This document shows positions 7,801-14,741 of a DNA stretch of 21,236 nucleotides, one piece after another. Each line of letters opens with the position of its first letter. Positions within the stretch are counted from its first letter, which is position 1. This DNA is from DAIMZM01 sp036733985 (GTDB taxonomy: Bacteria; Bacillota; Dehalobacteriia; UBA4068). The notes beneath the pieces were generated by a model, which saw only the letters and a program-made list of their open reading frames with translations, did not search any database and had not been told where the DNA came from. Where the stretch lies: positions 1 through 21,236 of the forward strand of contig DAIMZM010000038.1 in assembly GCA_036733985.1 (NCBI GenBank). The letters are read 5' to 3'. The translations under genes were made by a program, and so were the position numbers.

Positions 7801-8334
7801 AATACTTTTTATATCAATACCGCTGCTCCCGGGGATAGCCAGGGGCTGATCCAAGAGCTCAGCGCTATGCCGGGCTTCCTGCGCTGCGACGACGGCTCCC
7901 GGAACCGGGTGCTGTTCGACGAGGTTTCCCAGGGCATCGATGTGCTGGTGGCGGTGCTGCTGGTGCTTTCCGCCGCCATGGCCGCCATGGTGCTGCTGGA
8001 TCTGAACTTCATGTATATCAAGCAGAAAAGCCGGGAACTGGCGGTGATGCGGGTGAACGGTTACACCATTCAAGAGACCCGGGCCTATGTGTACCGGGAC
8101 AGCATACTCTTAGGGTTGATGGGGCTGATTCTCGGGGTGGCCCTAGGCATCGTGCTGGGCCGCTGGGTGGTGATGGGCATTGAGGAGGATTATATCCGCT
8201 TCATCCGGGAGCCGATCTGGGCCGCCTGCCTGGTCGCCGCCGCTATCGGCGCCCTGTTCATGGTCGTGGTCAACCTGATTGCCCTCCGGCAGGTGAATAA
8301 GCTGAAACTGCATAGCGTCAGCGCCAATCAATAG
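4834..8334 (+). CDS. FtsX-family ABC permease with long extracellular coiled coil
   Basis: A 1166-residue membrane subunit partnering the GAF-ABC ATPase. Order of parts: basic N-terminus; membrane helix about 30-52; extracellular domain about 55-275; Gln/Glu/Ala-rich heptad coiled coil about 279-610, with a break around 430-475; membrane helices about 637-760 forming the first FtsX domain (with SEQRELLGAQKALGFTRREI, the typical cytoplasmic coupling loop); helix about 808-830; second extracellular domain; then three helices from about 1033 to 1152 forming the second FtsX domain (SRELAVMRVNGYTIQETRAY). Eight membrane helices fit the MacB/FtsX superfamily, whose members often move the extracellular part by ATP hydrolysis rather than passing a solute through the membrane. 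ATG 4834 has TAAGG at a proper distance; an in-frame GTG at 4822 would overlap the ATPase gene and is less likely. The stop overlaps the converging glycosyltransferase gene by 7 bp. The cargo or target is unknown. Confidence 0.87.
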   Translation: MKRQGKKRGKGPLRQGIWITELLRHIKKTWVTFMSLAVIICVSVAVVLGTGFSGQAMRQTAAGYFDRYNLHDFEIVYPYGITQEDLAAILALDSVADAEGVYTATATAPVGNETLLLLVNSLSQRIDCSELVAGEWPSGPEEALIEAAMARETGLAIGDRLILDGRDSQGKTYLAETGYIISGLVKSPAYINNYSADSRGISTIGNSAPAYYIQVLPAAFDAQAFDNCYPKVLVTSSALAGLDRFSGAYWSAAYGVEKQLYQLGQERGKMRYDSLVGAGEAQLAQARQELAEGAEEIAEKEGQLQDAQWQIAAGEGRIQSGEDQLDSAERELYASESQIRQGESQLKQGTQQLAQSRAELDGYQQQLREAERQITVADEELLQASQQLEDANVQIQVAEGRVESSEEQLETYRYYLDLAESAMTSALTAAGYPGDPEAALDRIRADSEEAGADLDQLTALEDLVDAYYGAQEDLEEKEEQLAEAKEALADAKALYSQYLEEYQASVRTLNNAKGQLQEAKIKVNDGELEYRLGQEKVADYQQQLAEAKAQVAQGWGQYYDGQNQLAQGQAELEANQALLAEGREQLAAGKAALADGQSQADAAQNRLAAVEDYPWLLSNLKGNAGYRTISNSSANVSGLRVSFALVFIMVAVMVCFTSIGRMVSEQRELLGAQKALGFTRREIRRRFSAYTLAGAGLGCLLGWLAAFLVVEAISLNGYASLYIFDHYRLYFHFGQALLAMACTLAATLALTCLACRRQLAEAATDLLRGQKPPLARARFFEKYAWWGKQPLYTRAMVKSLLHDKRRLYMTIIGLAGCTALLVISLTMRLAISGVVERQYQDIYCYDLCLTTDSRDGEGVTAAFAQRLAEEEGLDYLRLQDKLYYFRGPGGDWASAHLISGRDLTYFNEFMRLRDSVTKESLAVPFSGALISQRIAEVEGWETGDAIQLLDGNGDTFVVTIAGIFENYAFHSLVMSGDYFEAASGQALDDNTFYINTAAPGDSQGLIQELSAMPGFLRCDDGSRNRVLFDEVSQGIDVLVAVLLVLSAAMAAMVLLDLNFMYIKQKSRELAVMRVNGYTIQETRAYVYRDSILLGLMGLILGVALGIVLGRWVVMGIEEDYIRFIREPIWAACLVAAAIGALFMVVVNLIALRQVNKLKLHSVSANQ

Positions 8335-9410
8335 GCGTCCTTTTTCCGCTTGGCAAAGTATTCCCGATTATAGGCCACTGCCTGGGAATCGGCATGATAC
8401 AAGGCGGCCAGCTCATTGTAGCGGGCCGCTTTTTCGTATTCGCCCAGCTTGTCAAAGCAGACCGCGCATTCCAGGCAGGGGATATAGCCCCAGCAATCAT
8501 CCTGCTGGAAGCCCCAGCCGTTCTTGGGCCGCTCCAGCTTCAGCACCAGATCGAACCAAAAGGCAGCCTGCTGGTATTTGCCCAGGGATTTGAAATGATA
8601 GCCGATCTGGCAGCAGAGCTCAGCCCGGGGGGCGTCATAAGTAAAGCTGCGGAACAGGCTGGATAAGGCTTTTGCCCCGTCGCCCAGAGCCTGATAACAT
8701 TTAGCCAGCTCGCCGCAGGCTGTGATATTGTCTTCCAGCCAGCCCCGGTCCTCGTCCAGAAAGCGGCTGAACAGGACCGCCGCTTCCGCCAGCCGCTGAT
8801 GATCCTTGAGCTCCCGGGCAAAGTAATAGGTGGCCCGGGGGGAAAGAGGCTGTCCGGAAGCTGTCAGCTTCTCATAGATTTCCAGGTTTTTTACGCCCTG
8901 GCGGGGCTGGGCCTTGGCATGAGTAATAGAAATATCGGCGTTGATGATTTTACCGGATACAGCCAGGTATTCATGGACCGGCTCCTGCCAGCGGAAACCG
9001 CAGGCCCGGCGGGTAAGGCGCTCCCGATAATAGGAAAAAACCACCCGTCCCTGCTGGTCAAAGCCGGTATGGTAGCGCATCATCACCGCGTCCACATCCG
9101 GGTCCAGGGTCTCCTTAAGCCGCCGCAGTTTGGCGGCCTCCTCCGGCTGCAGGATATCGTCCGCGTCCAGCCACATGATATGGGTCATAGCGGCCTGTTC
9201 ATAAGCAAAATTCCTGGCGGCGGAAAAATCGTCGATCCAGGGAAAGTCGTAAATTTTTTCCGTAAATTTGGCGGCGATCTGCTTGGTGCTGTCGGTGGAA
9301 CCGGTGTCGACAATAATGATTTCGTCGAACAAACCCTTTACCGAGCTTAAACACCTGCCCAGCACAGCTTCCTCGTTTTTGACGATCATACATAGGCTGA
9401 TACTGACCAT
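8328..9410 (-). CDS. Family 2 glycosyltransferase with TPR-like C-terminus
   Basis: A roughly 360-residue cytoplasmic GT-A fold glycosyltransferase. The N-terminal 100 residues carry the family 2 marks: SLCMIVKNEE, the nucleotide-binding VDTGSTDST, and the metal-binding DxD in MWLDADD. Residues from about 190 to the end are helical pairs rich in Ala/Leu/Tyr with TPR spacing (for example the parts beginning YYFARELKD, YQALGDGAKAL and YQQAAFWFDLVL), as in the glycosyltransferase-TPR proteins often found in Firmicutes. Donor and acceptor cannot be predicted. The start is ATG at 9410 on the minus strand, because AGGGGG lies 7 nt upstream; the TTG two codons earlier is less likely. The 3' end overlaps the permease gene by 7 bp in converging orientation, so no terminator separates them. 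It appears to be a single-gene unit. Confidence 0.85.
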   Translation of the reverse strand: MVSISLCMIVKNEEAVLGRCLSSVKGLFDEIIIVDTGSTDSTKQIAAKFTEKIYDFPWIDDFSAARNFAYEQAAMTHIMWLDADDILQPEEAAKLRRLKETLDPDVDAVMMRYHTGFDQQGRVVFSYYRERLTRRACGFRWQEPVHEYLAVSGKIINADISITHAKAQPRQGVKNLEIYEKLTASGQPLSPRATYYFARELKDHQRLAEAAVLFSRFLDEDRGWLEDNITACGELAKCYQALGDGAKALSSLFRSFTYDAPRAELCCQIGYHFKSLGKYQQAAFWFDLVLKLERPKNGWGFQQDDCWGYIPCLECAVCFDKLGEYEKAARYNELAALYHADSQAVAYNREYFAKRKKDAY

Positions 9411-9416
9411 GGGCAA

Positions 9417-9837
9417 GCCCCCTGTCCCAGCTTTTCCGCCAAACCGAACCGGCGTGGCGCTTCGGTTTAATATATGGGGGGCGGGGGCGAAACGTGCCGG
9501 AAAACCAGGCCTGGCGCTTTTCCCCAGGCCAAGGATCAGGCTGGCGCCGGCGGCCGGCCTCTGTATTTTCGCGCGTCTGACCGGTTCGGCTTTACCGTTT
9601 TTTATTGGCTATAACCTGGCTGGTCGCATCTTTTTTCACGCCTTTTCCAGCCTCTGGCAAACTTGGCAGAAAAATTTTCGGTGAAACGTTTTCAGGAAAG
9701 GGGAAAAGTAAAATAATTTTAGTGTTCTAATATTTCCGGAAAAAATTCAACGGATTTATTACGGATATCTTTTATTTTTTAGCGCTATATGCAATAATGT
9801 CAGTAATAAAAGAAAATACTGGGCAGGGGGTGCGGCA
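9417..9837. other. 421-bp intergenic region between divergent glycosyltransferase and Lrp genes
   Basis: No gene with a credible start, ribosome site and family resemblance is seen here. The left two thirds (to about 9680) are GC-rich and hold one hairpin (9441-9468). The right third (about 9700-9820) is sharply AT-rich and must contain the promoter and any operator for the Lrp-transhydrogenase operon; AATAAT at 9793-9798 could be a -10 but lacks a convincing -35. A short palindrome TTTCCGGAAA occurs at 9733-9742. A promoter for the glycosyltransferase should also lie here but I cannot place it. Confidence 0.5.
9441..9468. repeat. Inverted repeat (hairpin) upstream of the glycosyltransferase gene
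   Basis: AAACCGAA (9441-9448) is exactly complementary to TTCGGTTT (9461-9468); inside, GCG and CGC can pair around a 3-nt loop, leaving a small bulge. It lies about 30 bp upstream of the glycosyltransferase start, so it would fall in the 5' leader of that mRNA if transcription begins further out. There is no T-run, so a simple terminator is unlikely. Confidence 0.5.
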
Positions 9838-10290
9838 ATGGACAATCTTGACATACAGATCCTGGAATGCCTGAAGAAAAACGCCCGGGAAAACGCCTCG
9901 TCTATCAGCGCAAAAATTAACCTCTCCGTCTCAGCGGTCATCGAACGCATCAGGAAGCTGGAAAGCAGCGGCGTGATCCAGCAATATTCCATTGTGCTGG
10001 ATCATCAGAAGATCGACATGGGCATACTGGCTTTCATCTCCATCGGCATTGAACACCCCAAATACAATGAAAGCTTTCGTCAAACTGTGCTGAATATGCG
10101 CCAAATCCAGGAATGTCATTATGTCACCGGCGATCTGGACTATATCTTGAAAATCATCGCTTGTTCCACTAAGGATCTTGAGCATGTGCTGGATGAGGTT
10201 AAAGCGATCAAGGGCGTATCCACCACAAAAACCATGGTTGTTTTTTCTACTGTGAAAAATGAATTATGCGTCTTACCCCAGCAATCATAA
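9838..10290 (+). CDS. Lrp/AsnC-family transcriptional regulator
   Basis: A 150-residue DNA-binding protein of the feast/famine family. The N-terminus begins LDIQILECLKKNARENASSI and continues into a winged helix-turn-helix (about residues 4-60, with INLSVSAVIERIRKLESSGVI as second and recognition helices). Residues about 65-140 form the RAM effector and oligomerisation domain, ending in a beta strand (TKTMVVFSTVKNELCV). Length is normal. These proteins usually sense amino acids or related metabolites and often regulate themselves and the adjacent gene. The transhydrogenase operon starts 18 bp after its stop, so it is probably its direct target and may share its transcript. A GGGGG-containing ribosome site precedes the ATG. 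The ligand is unknown. Confidence 0.9.
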   Translation: MDNLDIQILECLKKNARENASSISAKINLSVSAVIERIRKLESSGVIQQYSIVLDHQKIDMGILAFISIGIEHPKYNESFRQTVLNMRQIQECHYVTGDLDYILKIIACSTKDLEHVLDEVKAIKGVSTTKTMVVFSTVKNELCVLPQQS

Positions 10291-10308
10291 AAAAAAGGAG
10301 GTATTGTT

Positions 10309-11475
10309 ATGATCATCGGTATTCCCAAGGAGATCATGCATGGTGAGCGGCGGGTGTCCGCAATCCCGGAGACAGTGGAAAAGTATGTTAAGGCCGGCGC
10401 CGATGTTCTGGTGGAAAAGGGCGCGGGTACGGGCGCGTTCTATCAGGATGCCCAATATGTGGCTGCGGGCGCGCAAATCATCGATGATGTGGCGGCGCTG
10501 TACAAACAGGCCGACTTGATTCTCAAGGTCAAAGAGCCCCAGTTCAATACGGCGAAAAATCTGCACGAAGTGGACATGATGCATGAAGGCCAATATCTGG
10601 TAACCTTTATCCACCCAGCCTCTCCGGTCAACCACGCCATGGTGCGCAATCTGGCCGATAAGGGTATCGTCAGCTTGACGCTGGACGGTATCCCACGGAT
10701 CTCCCGGGCCCAGAACATGGACGCCCTGACCTCTATGAGCACCTGCGCGGGCTATAAGGGCATGATCATGGCCATCAATGATCTGGCCAAGTTCGCGCCG
10801 CAGATCTTTTGCGCCATTGGCATGATCAAGCCCATCAATGTGCTGGTGATCGGCTGCGGCGTGGGCGGGCTGCAGGCCATCGCCACCGCCAAGCGGCTGG
10901 GCGCGGTGGTCCATGCCGCGGATATCCGGCCCGACGCGGCTGAGCAGGCGATGAGCATTGGCGCTAAAGTGGTGGATATTGGGGTTCCCGGGGATATCGC
11001 CATCGGTGAGGGCGGCTATGCCAAGGCCTTGCCTGAGGAATGGCTGGTCAAGGAGCGGGCGGCGCTCTTGCCTCGGGTAAAGGAAATGGACGTGGTCTTT
11101 TGCAGCGCGCTGGTACCCAGCAAAGTCGCGCCCATTCTGTTGGACGAGGAAATGGTCATGTCTATGAAGCCCGGCTCAGTTATCGTCGACATCTCCATTG
11201 ATCAGGGCGGCAACTGCGCTGTCACCGTCCCCGGCGAGGTGGCTGTGAAGCACGATGTGACCATCAACGGCATCAAAAACATTCCCGGCTTGCTGCCTAC
11301 CAGCTCCACCTGGATGTTCGCCCATAACGTCTGCAACCTGGTGCAATACCTGATGAAGGATGGCAAGTTCACCCTGGACCGGGAGGACGAAATCGTCGCT
11401 TCTATCCTCACCACCGTTGACGGAAAGCTGGTTCACGCGGGCGCGCTAGAGGCCATGCAGGCAAATGCCCACTGA
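10309..11475 (+). CDS. pntAA: NAD(P) transhydrogenase alpha subunit part 1, NAD(H)-binding
   Basis: The 388-residue soluble NAD(H)-binding domain I of proton-translocating transhydrogenase, which passes hydride between NADH and NADP+ using the proton gradient. It shares its fold with alanine dehydrogenase (IGIPKE at the N-terminus), but the stretches SRAQNMDALTSMST, DISIDQGGNCAVT and IKNIPGLLPTSSTWMFAHNV, and the two membrane-subunit genes that follow, identify it as the transhydrogenase. The Rossmann glycine motif GCGVGG is at 182-187, followed by D201-like acidic residue in HAADIRP, as expected for NAD rather than NADP. The length agrees with the separate alpha-1 polypeptide of three-gene systems such as that of Rhodospirillum rubrum. 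An ideal AAAGGAGGT ribosome site precedes the start; 23 bp separate it from pntAB. Confidence 0.92.
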   Translation: MIIGIPKEIMHGERRVSAIPETVEKYVKAGADVLVEKGAGTGAFYQDAQYVAAGAQIIDDVAALYKQADLILKVKEPQFNTAKNLHEVDMMHEGQYLVTFIHPASPVNHAMVRNLADKGIVSLTLDGIPRISRAQNMDALTSMSTCAGYKGMIMAINDLAKFAPQIFCAIGMIKPINVLVIGCGVGGLQAIATAKRLGAVVHAADIRPDAAEQAMSIGAKVVDIGVPGDIAIGEGGYAKALPEEWLVKERAALLPRVKEMDVVFCSALVPSKVAPILLDEEMVMSMKPGSVIVDISIDQGGNCAVTVPGEVAVKHDVTINGIKNIPGLLPTSSTWMFAHNVCNLVQYLMKDGKFTLDREDEIVASILTTVDGKLVHAGALEAMQANAH

Positions 11476-11498
11476 TACCAATCAAGAGGAGGGTTTGT

Positions 11499-11786
11499 AT
11501 GCATCCCGTATTGCTGATTGTCATTTTTATCGCGGCGACGCTGATCGGCTATAAGATCATTAAAAATGTGCCCAGCCTGCTGCACACACCGCTGATGTCC
11601 GGCATGAACGCGTTGTCCGGCATCACTGTGCTGGGCGCTTTGACCGCCGCCGCCTCTGCGGCAGGAACCGGCAACCGCGTTTTGGGTTTTTTAGCTATCT
11701 TTCTGGCCATGCTCAATGTGGCGGGCGGGTTTAGCGTAACCCACCGCATGCTGAAAATGTTCGGGCCTAAGGAGGATCGGGGATGA
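11499..11786 (+). CDS. pntAB: NAD(P) transhydrogenase alpha subunit part 2, membrane
   Basis: A 95-residue membrane protein with three hydrophobic helices (about residues 2-22, 30-53 and 58-80), corresponding to the C-terminal membrane part of a full-length PntA. The motif SLLHTPLMSGMNALSGI is characteristic of the membrane domain that forms the proton path together with PntB. Strong ribosome site AGAGGAGGG upstream. Its stop overlaps the start of pntB (ATGA), coupling synthesis of the two membrane subunits. Confidence 0.92.
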   Translation: MHPVLLIVIFIAATLIGYKIIKNVPSLLHTPLMSGMNALSGITVLGALTAAASAAGTGNRVLGFLAIFLAMLNVAGGFSVTHRMLKMFGPKEDRG

Positions 11787-13171
11787 GCGTGACCGTTTAT
11801 TATGCGTTCTGCGGCGTATTGGTCCTGGGCGTACTCATCGGCATCTCCATGATGAGCAAGGTAAAAACCGCTGTAGCCGGCAACCTGCTCAGCGCGGTCT
11901 GTACGGCCGGGGCTGTGCTGCTGACGCTGTACCGCTACGATATCTTCTCCTTGGTTGAGCTGTGGCTCTGCCTGGCCATCGGGCTGGCCTGCGGTTTGCT
12001 GTGGGCTCAGCGTATCAAAATGATCGACATGCCGCAAGTCGTGGCGCTGCTTAACGGCTTTGGCGGCGCGGCGTCCGCTCTGGTCGCCGTCATATCCGTG
12101 CTGAGCGGGGGCGTGCTGGATACGTTCAGCCTGGCTACAGCCGGGCTCGCCCTGATGGTAGGCATGGTGACGCTCACCGGCAGCCTGGTGGCCGCCGGCA
12201 AGCTCCATAAAGTGCTGGGGCAGCATCCCGTGGTCTGGCCCGCCCATCAGCGGATCACCAGCCTGGCGCTGCTGGCCTCTGTTGTGACGATTGTGCTGAT
12301 TGTGGTGCAGCCGCTTCCGCCCTTGTTTTTCATTATCCTGTGCGCCGTTGTCAGCGGCTTCTTCGGTGTCGCCTTTGCTATCCGGGTGGGCGGCGCGGAT
12401 ATGCCGATCACGATTTCCTTGCTCAATTCCCTGTCGGGCGTGGCAGGCGCCATTGCCGGCATGGCCATTAGTGATCCGCTGCTGGTTGCCATCGGCGGCG
12501 TCGTCGGCGCCTCCGGACTGCTGCTGACGCAGATCATGTGCCGGGCCATGAACCGTCATCTTGCCGATATCCTGATGGGCAGAACATCCGTGGCTTCCGG
12601 CCATAAAGCGGCTGCGCCGGAACCCGCCGCTGTTCCGGAAGCTGGACCCCTGAAGGAACGGGAGACGCCGGAGCAGCTGCTGCGGTCCGCCCGGCGGGTT
12701 ATCATTATCCCCGGTTATGGTATGGCCATCGCCCAGGCGCAGATGCAGGTACGCCAGCTGGCCGACCAGCTGGCGCATAATGGCGCGCTGGTGGATTTCG
12801 CCATCCATCCGGTAGCCGGACGCATGCCGGGGCATATGAACGTGCTGCTGGCCGAAGCTGACGTGCCCTATGAAAAGCTGCGGGAAATGGACGATATCAA
12901 TCCGGAGTTTGAAAACTGCGATGTAGCGATTGTGGTGGGCGCTAACGACGTTATCAACCCGGCCGCCAATACTGCCGAGGGTACGCCCATCTACGGCATG
13001 CCGGTGTTAAACGCTGAGCGGGCCAAGCATATCATCATCTGCAATTATGACCGGAACCCAGGCTATTCCGGCGTGCCGAACCCCCTTTATGACCGGGGCA
13101 ATGTGACGCTGCTGTTGGGCAATGCCGCGGAAACGGTAACAACGCTGGTCAATGCGCTGACAAACGCCTAG
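11783..13171 (+). CDS. pntB: NAD(P) transhydrogenase beta subunit
   Basis: A 462-residue subunit. About residues 1-260 form eight to nine membrane helices (proton translocation); about residues 290-462 form the soluble NADP(H)-binding domain III. Characteristic sequences are the nucleotide-binding VIIIPGYGMAIAQAQ, HPVAGRMPGHMNVLLAEA, GANDVINPAA, and the NADP-contacting region around GMPVLNAERAKHIIICNYDR. Length matches bacterial PntB (about 460). With pntAA and pntAB it makes a complete enzyme, which in many bacteria supplies NADPH for biosynthesis or balances the two nucleotide pools. A good AAGGAGG site precedes the ATG, and a strong terminator follows 34 bp after the stop, closing the operon. 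Confidence 0.94.
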   Translation: MSVTVYYAFCGVLVLGVLIGISMMSKVKTAVAGNLLSAVCTAGAVLLTLYRYDIFSLVELWLCLAIGLACGLLWAQRIKMIDMPQVVALLNGFGGAASALVAVISVLSGGVLDTFSLATAGLALMVGMVTLTGSLVAAGKLHKVLGQHPVVWPAHQRITSLALLASVVTIVLIVVQPLPPLFFIILCAVVSGFFGVAFAIRVGGADMPITISLLNSLSGVAGAIAGMAISDPLLVAIGGVVGASGLLLTQIMCRAMNRHLADILMGRTSVASGHKAAAPEPAAVPEAGPLKERETPEQLLRSARRVIIIPGYGMAIAQAQMQVRQLADQLAHNGALVDFAIHPVAGRMPGHMNVLLAEADVPYEKLREMDDINPEFENCDVAIVVGANDVINPAANTAEGTPIYGMPVLNAERAKHIIICNYDRNPGYSGVPNPLYDRGNVTLLLGNAAETVTTLVNALTNA

Positions 13172-13205
13172 CAAAATACAGGCCTGCCCTAAGCCTGCAA
13201 CCGCT

Positions 13206-13243
13206 AAAAAACCCCCTTCACCCCAGGGTGAAAGGGGGTTTTT
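13206..13243. terminator. Rho-independent terminator, probably bidirectional
   Basis: A long hairpin of about 17 base pairs with one bulged base: ACCCCCTTCACCC on the left pairs with GGGTGAAAGGGGGT on the right around a 3-4 nt loop. It is flanked by an A-run (13206-13211) and a T-run (13239-13243). It closes the transhydrogenase operon, and because of the flanking A-run it could also stop minus-strand transcripts from the lipoprotein gene ending at 13341. Confidence 0.88.
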
Positions 13244-13340
13244 CTTGGCGTCAATGGTCAGGATTGACCCGACGGCCGATGGTTGTTGACGGCAATATTT
13301 ATAAGATCAGCGCTCACGGCTGGTTCAGTTCATTTTTTAA

Positions 13341-14675
13341 TCAATTAGAATTTTCACCAAACAAGTCTTTTAAAATCTCTTCCGCCGACATATCCGCATA
13401 ACCCTCCGGATCCAGCAACCCTGTCTCGTCAAGATTCCAGGAGAATTTGCCTGCACTGGCATTTGCTGTAGAGGTATAGCTGCTATAGCTCCTAAATACT
13501 GCCGGATATCTGTCGCTCCATTCCGGGTAATAGCGTTCCATGTATTCTTTTGCCAGCGCGTATGCCTGACAGTCTTCAGTTTTGCCCACACCGCTCAGCT
13601 GTACGCCCCCTCCGGTGCTGCCGCTTTTGCTGTCCGACGGCACGGAATGCATAATCACCAAACTGCCGTCCCCGCATACGCCCAAACAGATCCATACATG
13701 CCCTAACAAGCTGAACACATCCCCCGGCTTGAAGCTGGAGCTGTCAAAATCCCGCGTCCATGTTCCATAGCTATAGTCTTCAGCTAATCTCTTTGCGGTA
13801 TTTGTAGATACGCCCACATAACCGTCTTTTCCGCTTTCAGTATTCATCACATTGTATACCGCCCAGCCGATATAGCCTGAGCAGTCTATGCCTGCATAGT
13901 AATATTCGATATAACCGTTATGGGGGAAATAGCTCTCGGAATAATTGCTGTCGTTTATATAGGCGTAAGTATCGTCCTGGGACTGAAAGAAATCCAACCA
14001 GGCCTGAGACAGCCCGATTGTTGTCGCTTGGTTGCCGGCCCCCGTATCCTGCCAGTCCCAGCCGCCTCCGCAAACGTACAAAACTGTTCCCGCAGGCTCC
14101 AGGGCGGTAGCAAGGAAGTTTTTCACGGTACGCTGACCGGCAGTCCCCCTGACCGGCGCCTGGTATGGCTCCGCCACGAATGTCAGATAGATGGTATCCG
14201 CCGGATTACCGTACACTTTGACAGACCTGCCTGTTCCCAACGCTGCCTCCTCAACTTTTGCGCCTCCTGCCTTACCGGTAATCTCATAGATTTTTGTGTT
14301 GGAAGTGATTTTGATATCATCCCCAGCCACTGTTACGGTATCCGCTGAAATCGATTGAACGGTTCCCGCGGCATCTGGCTCGGCAATGCTGATATCTACC
14401 ACCGTATCCTCTCCGACAGTCAGGTTAAATACATATCCCTCAGCCAATATATTATTGATTTTATAATCATTTGCGTTTGAAACGCCGTAAATAACTTCTT
14501 CCCCGCCGATGCTGAAGCGGTACCGAAAGCTGTCCTTATCATCGGCTTGCACAGTTCCGTAATCCTTAACACCTAAATAGACCGCGGTTAAAGTTCCTGC
14601 CGCTGCGGAGCATGCCGTGACCGGTACGATGAGCAAAGGCAAGGCTAAAAAAATAAATGCACCTTTCTTTTTCAT
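13341..14675 (-). CDS. Secreted NlpC/P60-like lipoprotein (putative cell-wall peptidase)
   Basis: A 444-residue exported protein. The start is the ATG at 14675, with GGAGG 7 nt upstream; the longer in-frame reading to 14720 has no such site. The signal peptide ends in a lipobox-like VTAC with C22 as the probable lipidated residue. Residues about 28-170 are beta-rich and repetitive in character (several Thr/Val-rich strands), with no family recognised. The C-terminal part resembles the papain-like NlpC/P60 fold: nucleophile C265 in AGIDCSGYIGWAVYN, H326 in LLGHVWICLG and a further polar H343 in IMHSVPS. Such enzymes cut peptide bonds in peptidoglycan stems. The insert between Cys and His is longer than usual, so substrate may differ. 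It follows the phosphoesterase gene by 66 bp with a possible terminator between. Confidence 0.75.
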   Translation of the reverse strand: MKKKGAFIFLALPLLIVPVTACSAAAGTLTAVYLGVKDYGTVQADDKDSFRYRFSIGGEEVIYGVSNANDYKINNILAEGYVFNLTVGEDTVVDISIAEPDAAGTVQSISADTVTVAGDDIKITSNTKIYEITGKAGGAKVEEAALGTGRSVKVYGNPADTIYLTFVAEPYQAPVRGTAGQRTVKNFLATALEPAGTVLYVCGGGWDWQDTGAGNQATTIGLSQAWLDFFQSQDDTYAYINDSNYSESYFPHNGYIEYYYAGIDCSGYIGWAVYNVMNTESGKDGYVGVSTNTAKRLAEDYSYGTWTRDFDSSSFKPGDVFSLLGHVWICLGVCGDGSLVIMHSVPSDSKSGSTGGGVQLSGVGKTEDCQAYALAKEYMERYYPEWSDRYPAVFRSYSSYTSTANASAGKFSWNLDETGLLDPEGYADMSAEEILKDLFGENSN

Positions 14676-14705
14676 TTCAATTCCTCCGTAGCGATTTTTA
14701 AATAT

Positions 14706-14738
14706 AAAAAAACAGCGCAAAACAAGCGGCTCCGCTGT
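14706..14738 (-). terminator. Possible rho-independent terminator or attenuator between phosphoesterase and lipoprotein genes
   Basis: Read on the minus strand, ACAGCG (14733-14738) pairs with CGCTGT (14712-14717) across a 15-nt loop and is followed directly by seven Ts (14706-14712). The stem is only 6 bp, so partial read-through into the lipoprotein gene is likely. It begins 4 bp after the phosphoesterase stop. Confidence 0.45.
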
Positions 14739-14741
14739 CCT

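Noticed and set aside
9268..9684. A plus-strand open frame running from inside the glycosyltransferase gene into the intergenic gap
   Set aside because: Its first half is antisense to the glycosyltransferase, it has no ribosome binding site, and the translation resembles no family; the part in the gap alone is too short to support a gene.
9733..9742. TTTCCGGAAA palindrome as an Lrp operator
   Set aside because: A 10-bp palindrome in an AT-rich region can arise by chance; it is about 95 bp from the start codon and cannot be tied to a defined promoter.
10309..11475. Alanine dehydrogenase as an identity for the first gene after the Lrp regulator
   Set aside because: The fold is shared and an Lrp neighbour fits alanine metabolism, but the internal motifs and the adjacent pntAB and pntB genes identify the transhydrogenase alpha subunit.
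11549..12835. A 428-codon open frame on the minus strand opposite pntAB/pntB
   Set aside because: Antisense to two certain transhydrogenase genes; the translation is full of His, Gln and Gly runs and contains no recognisable domain.
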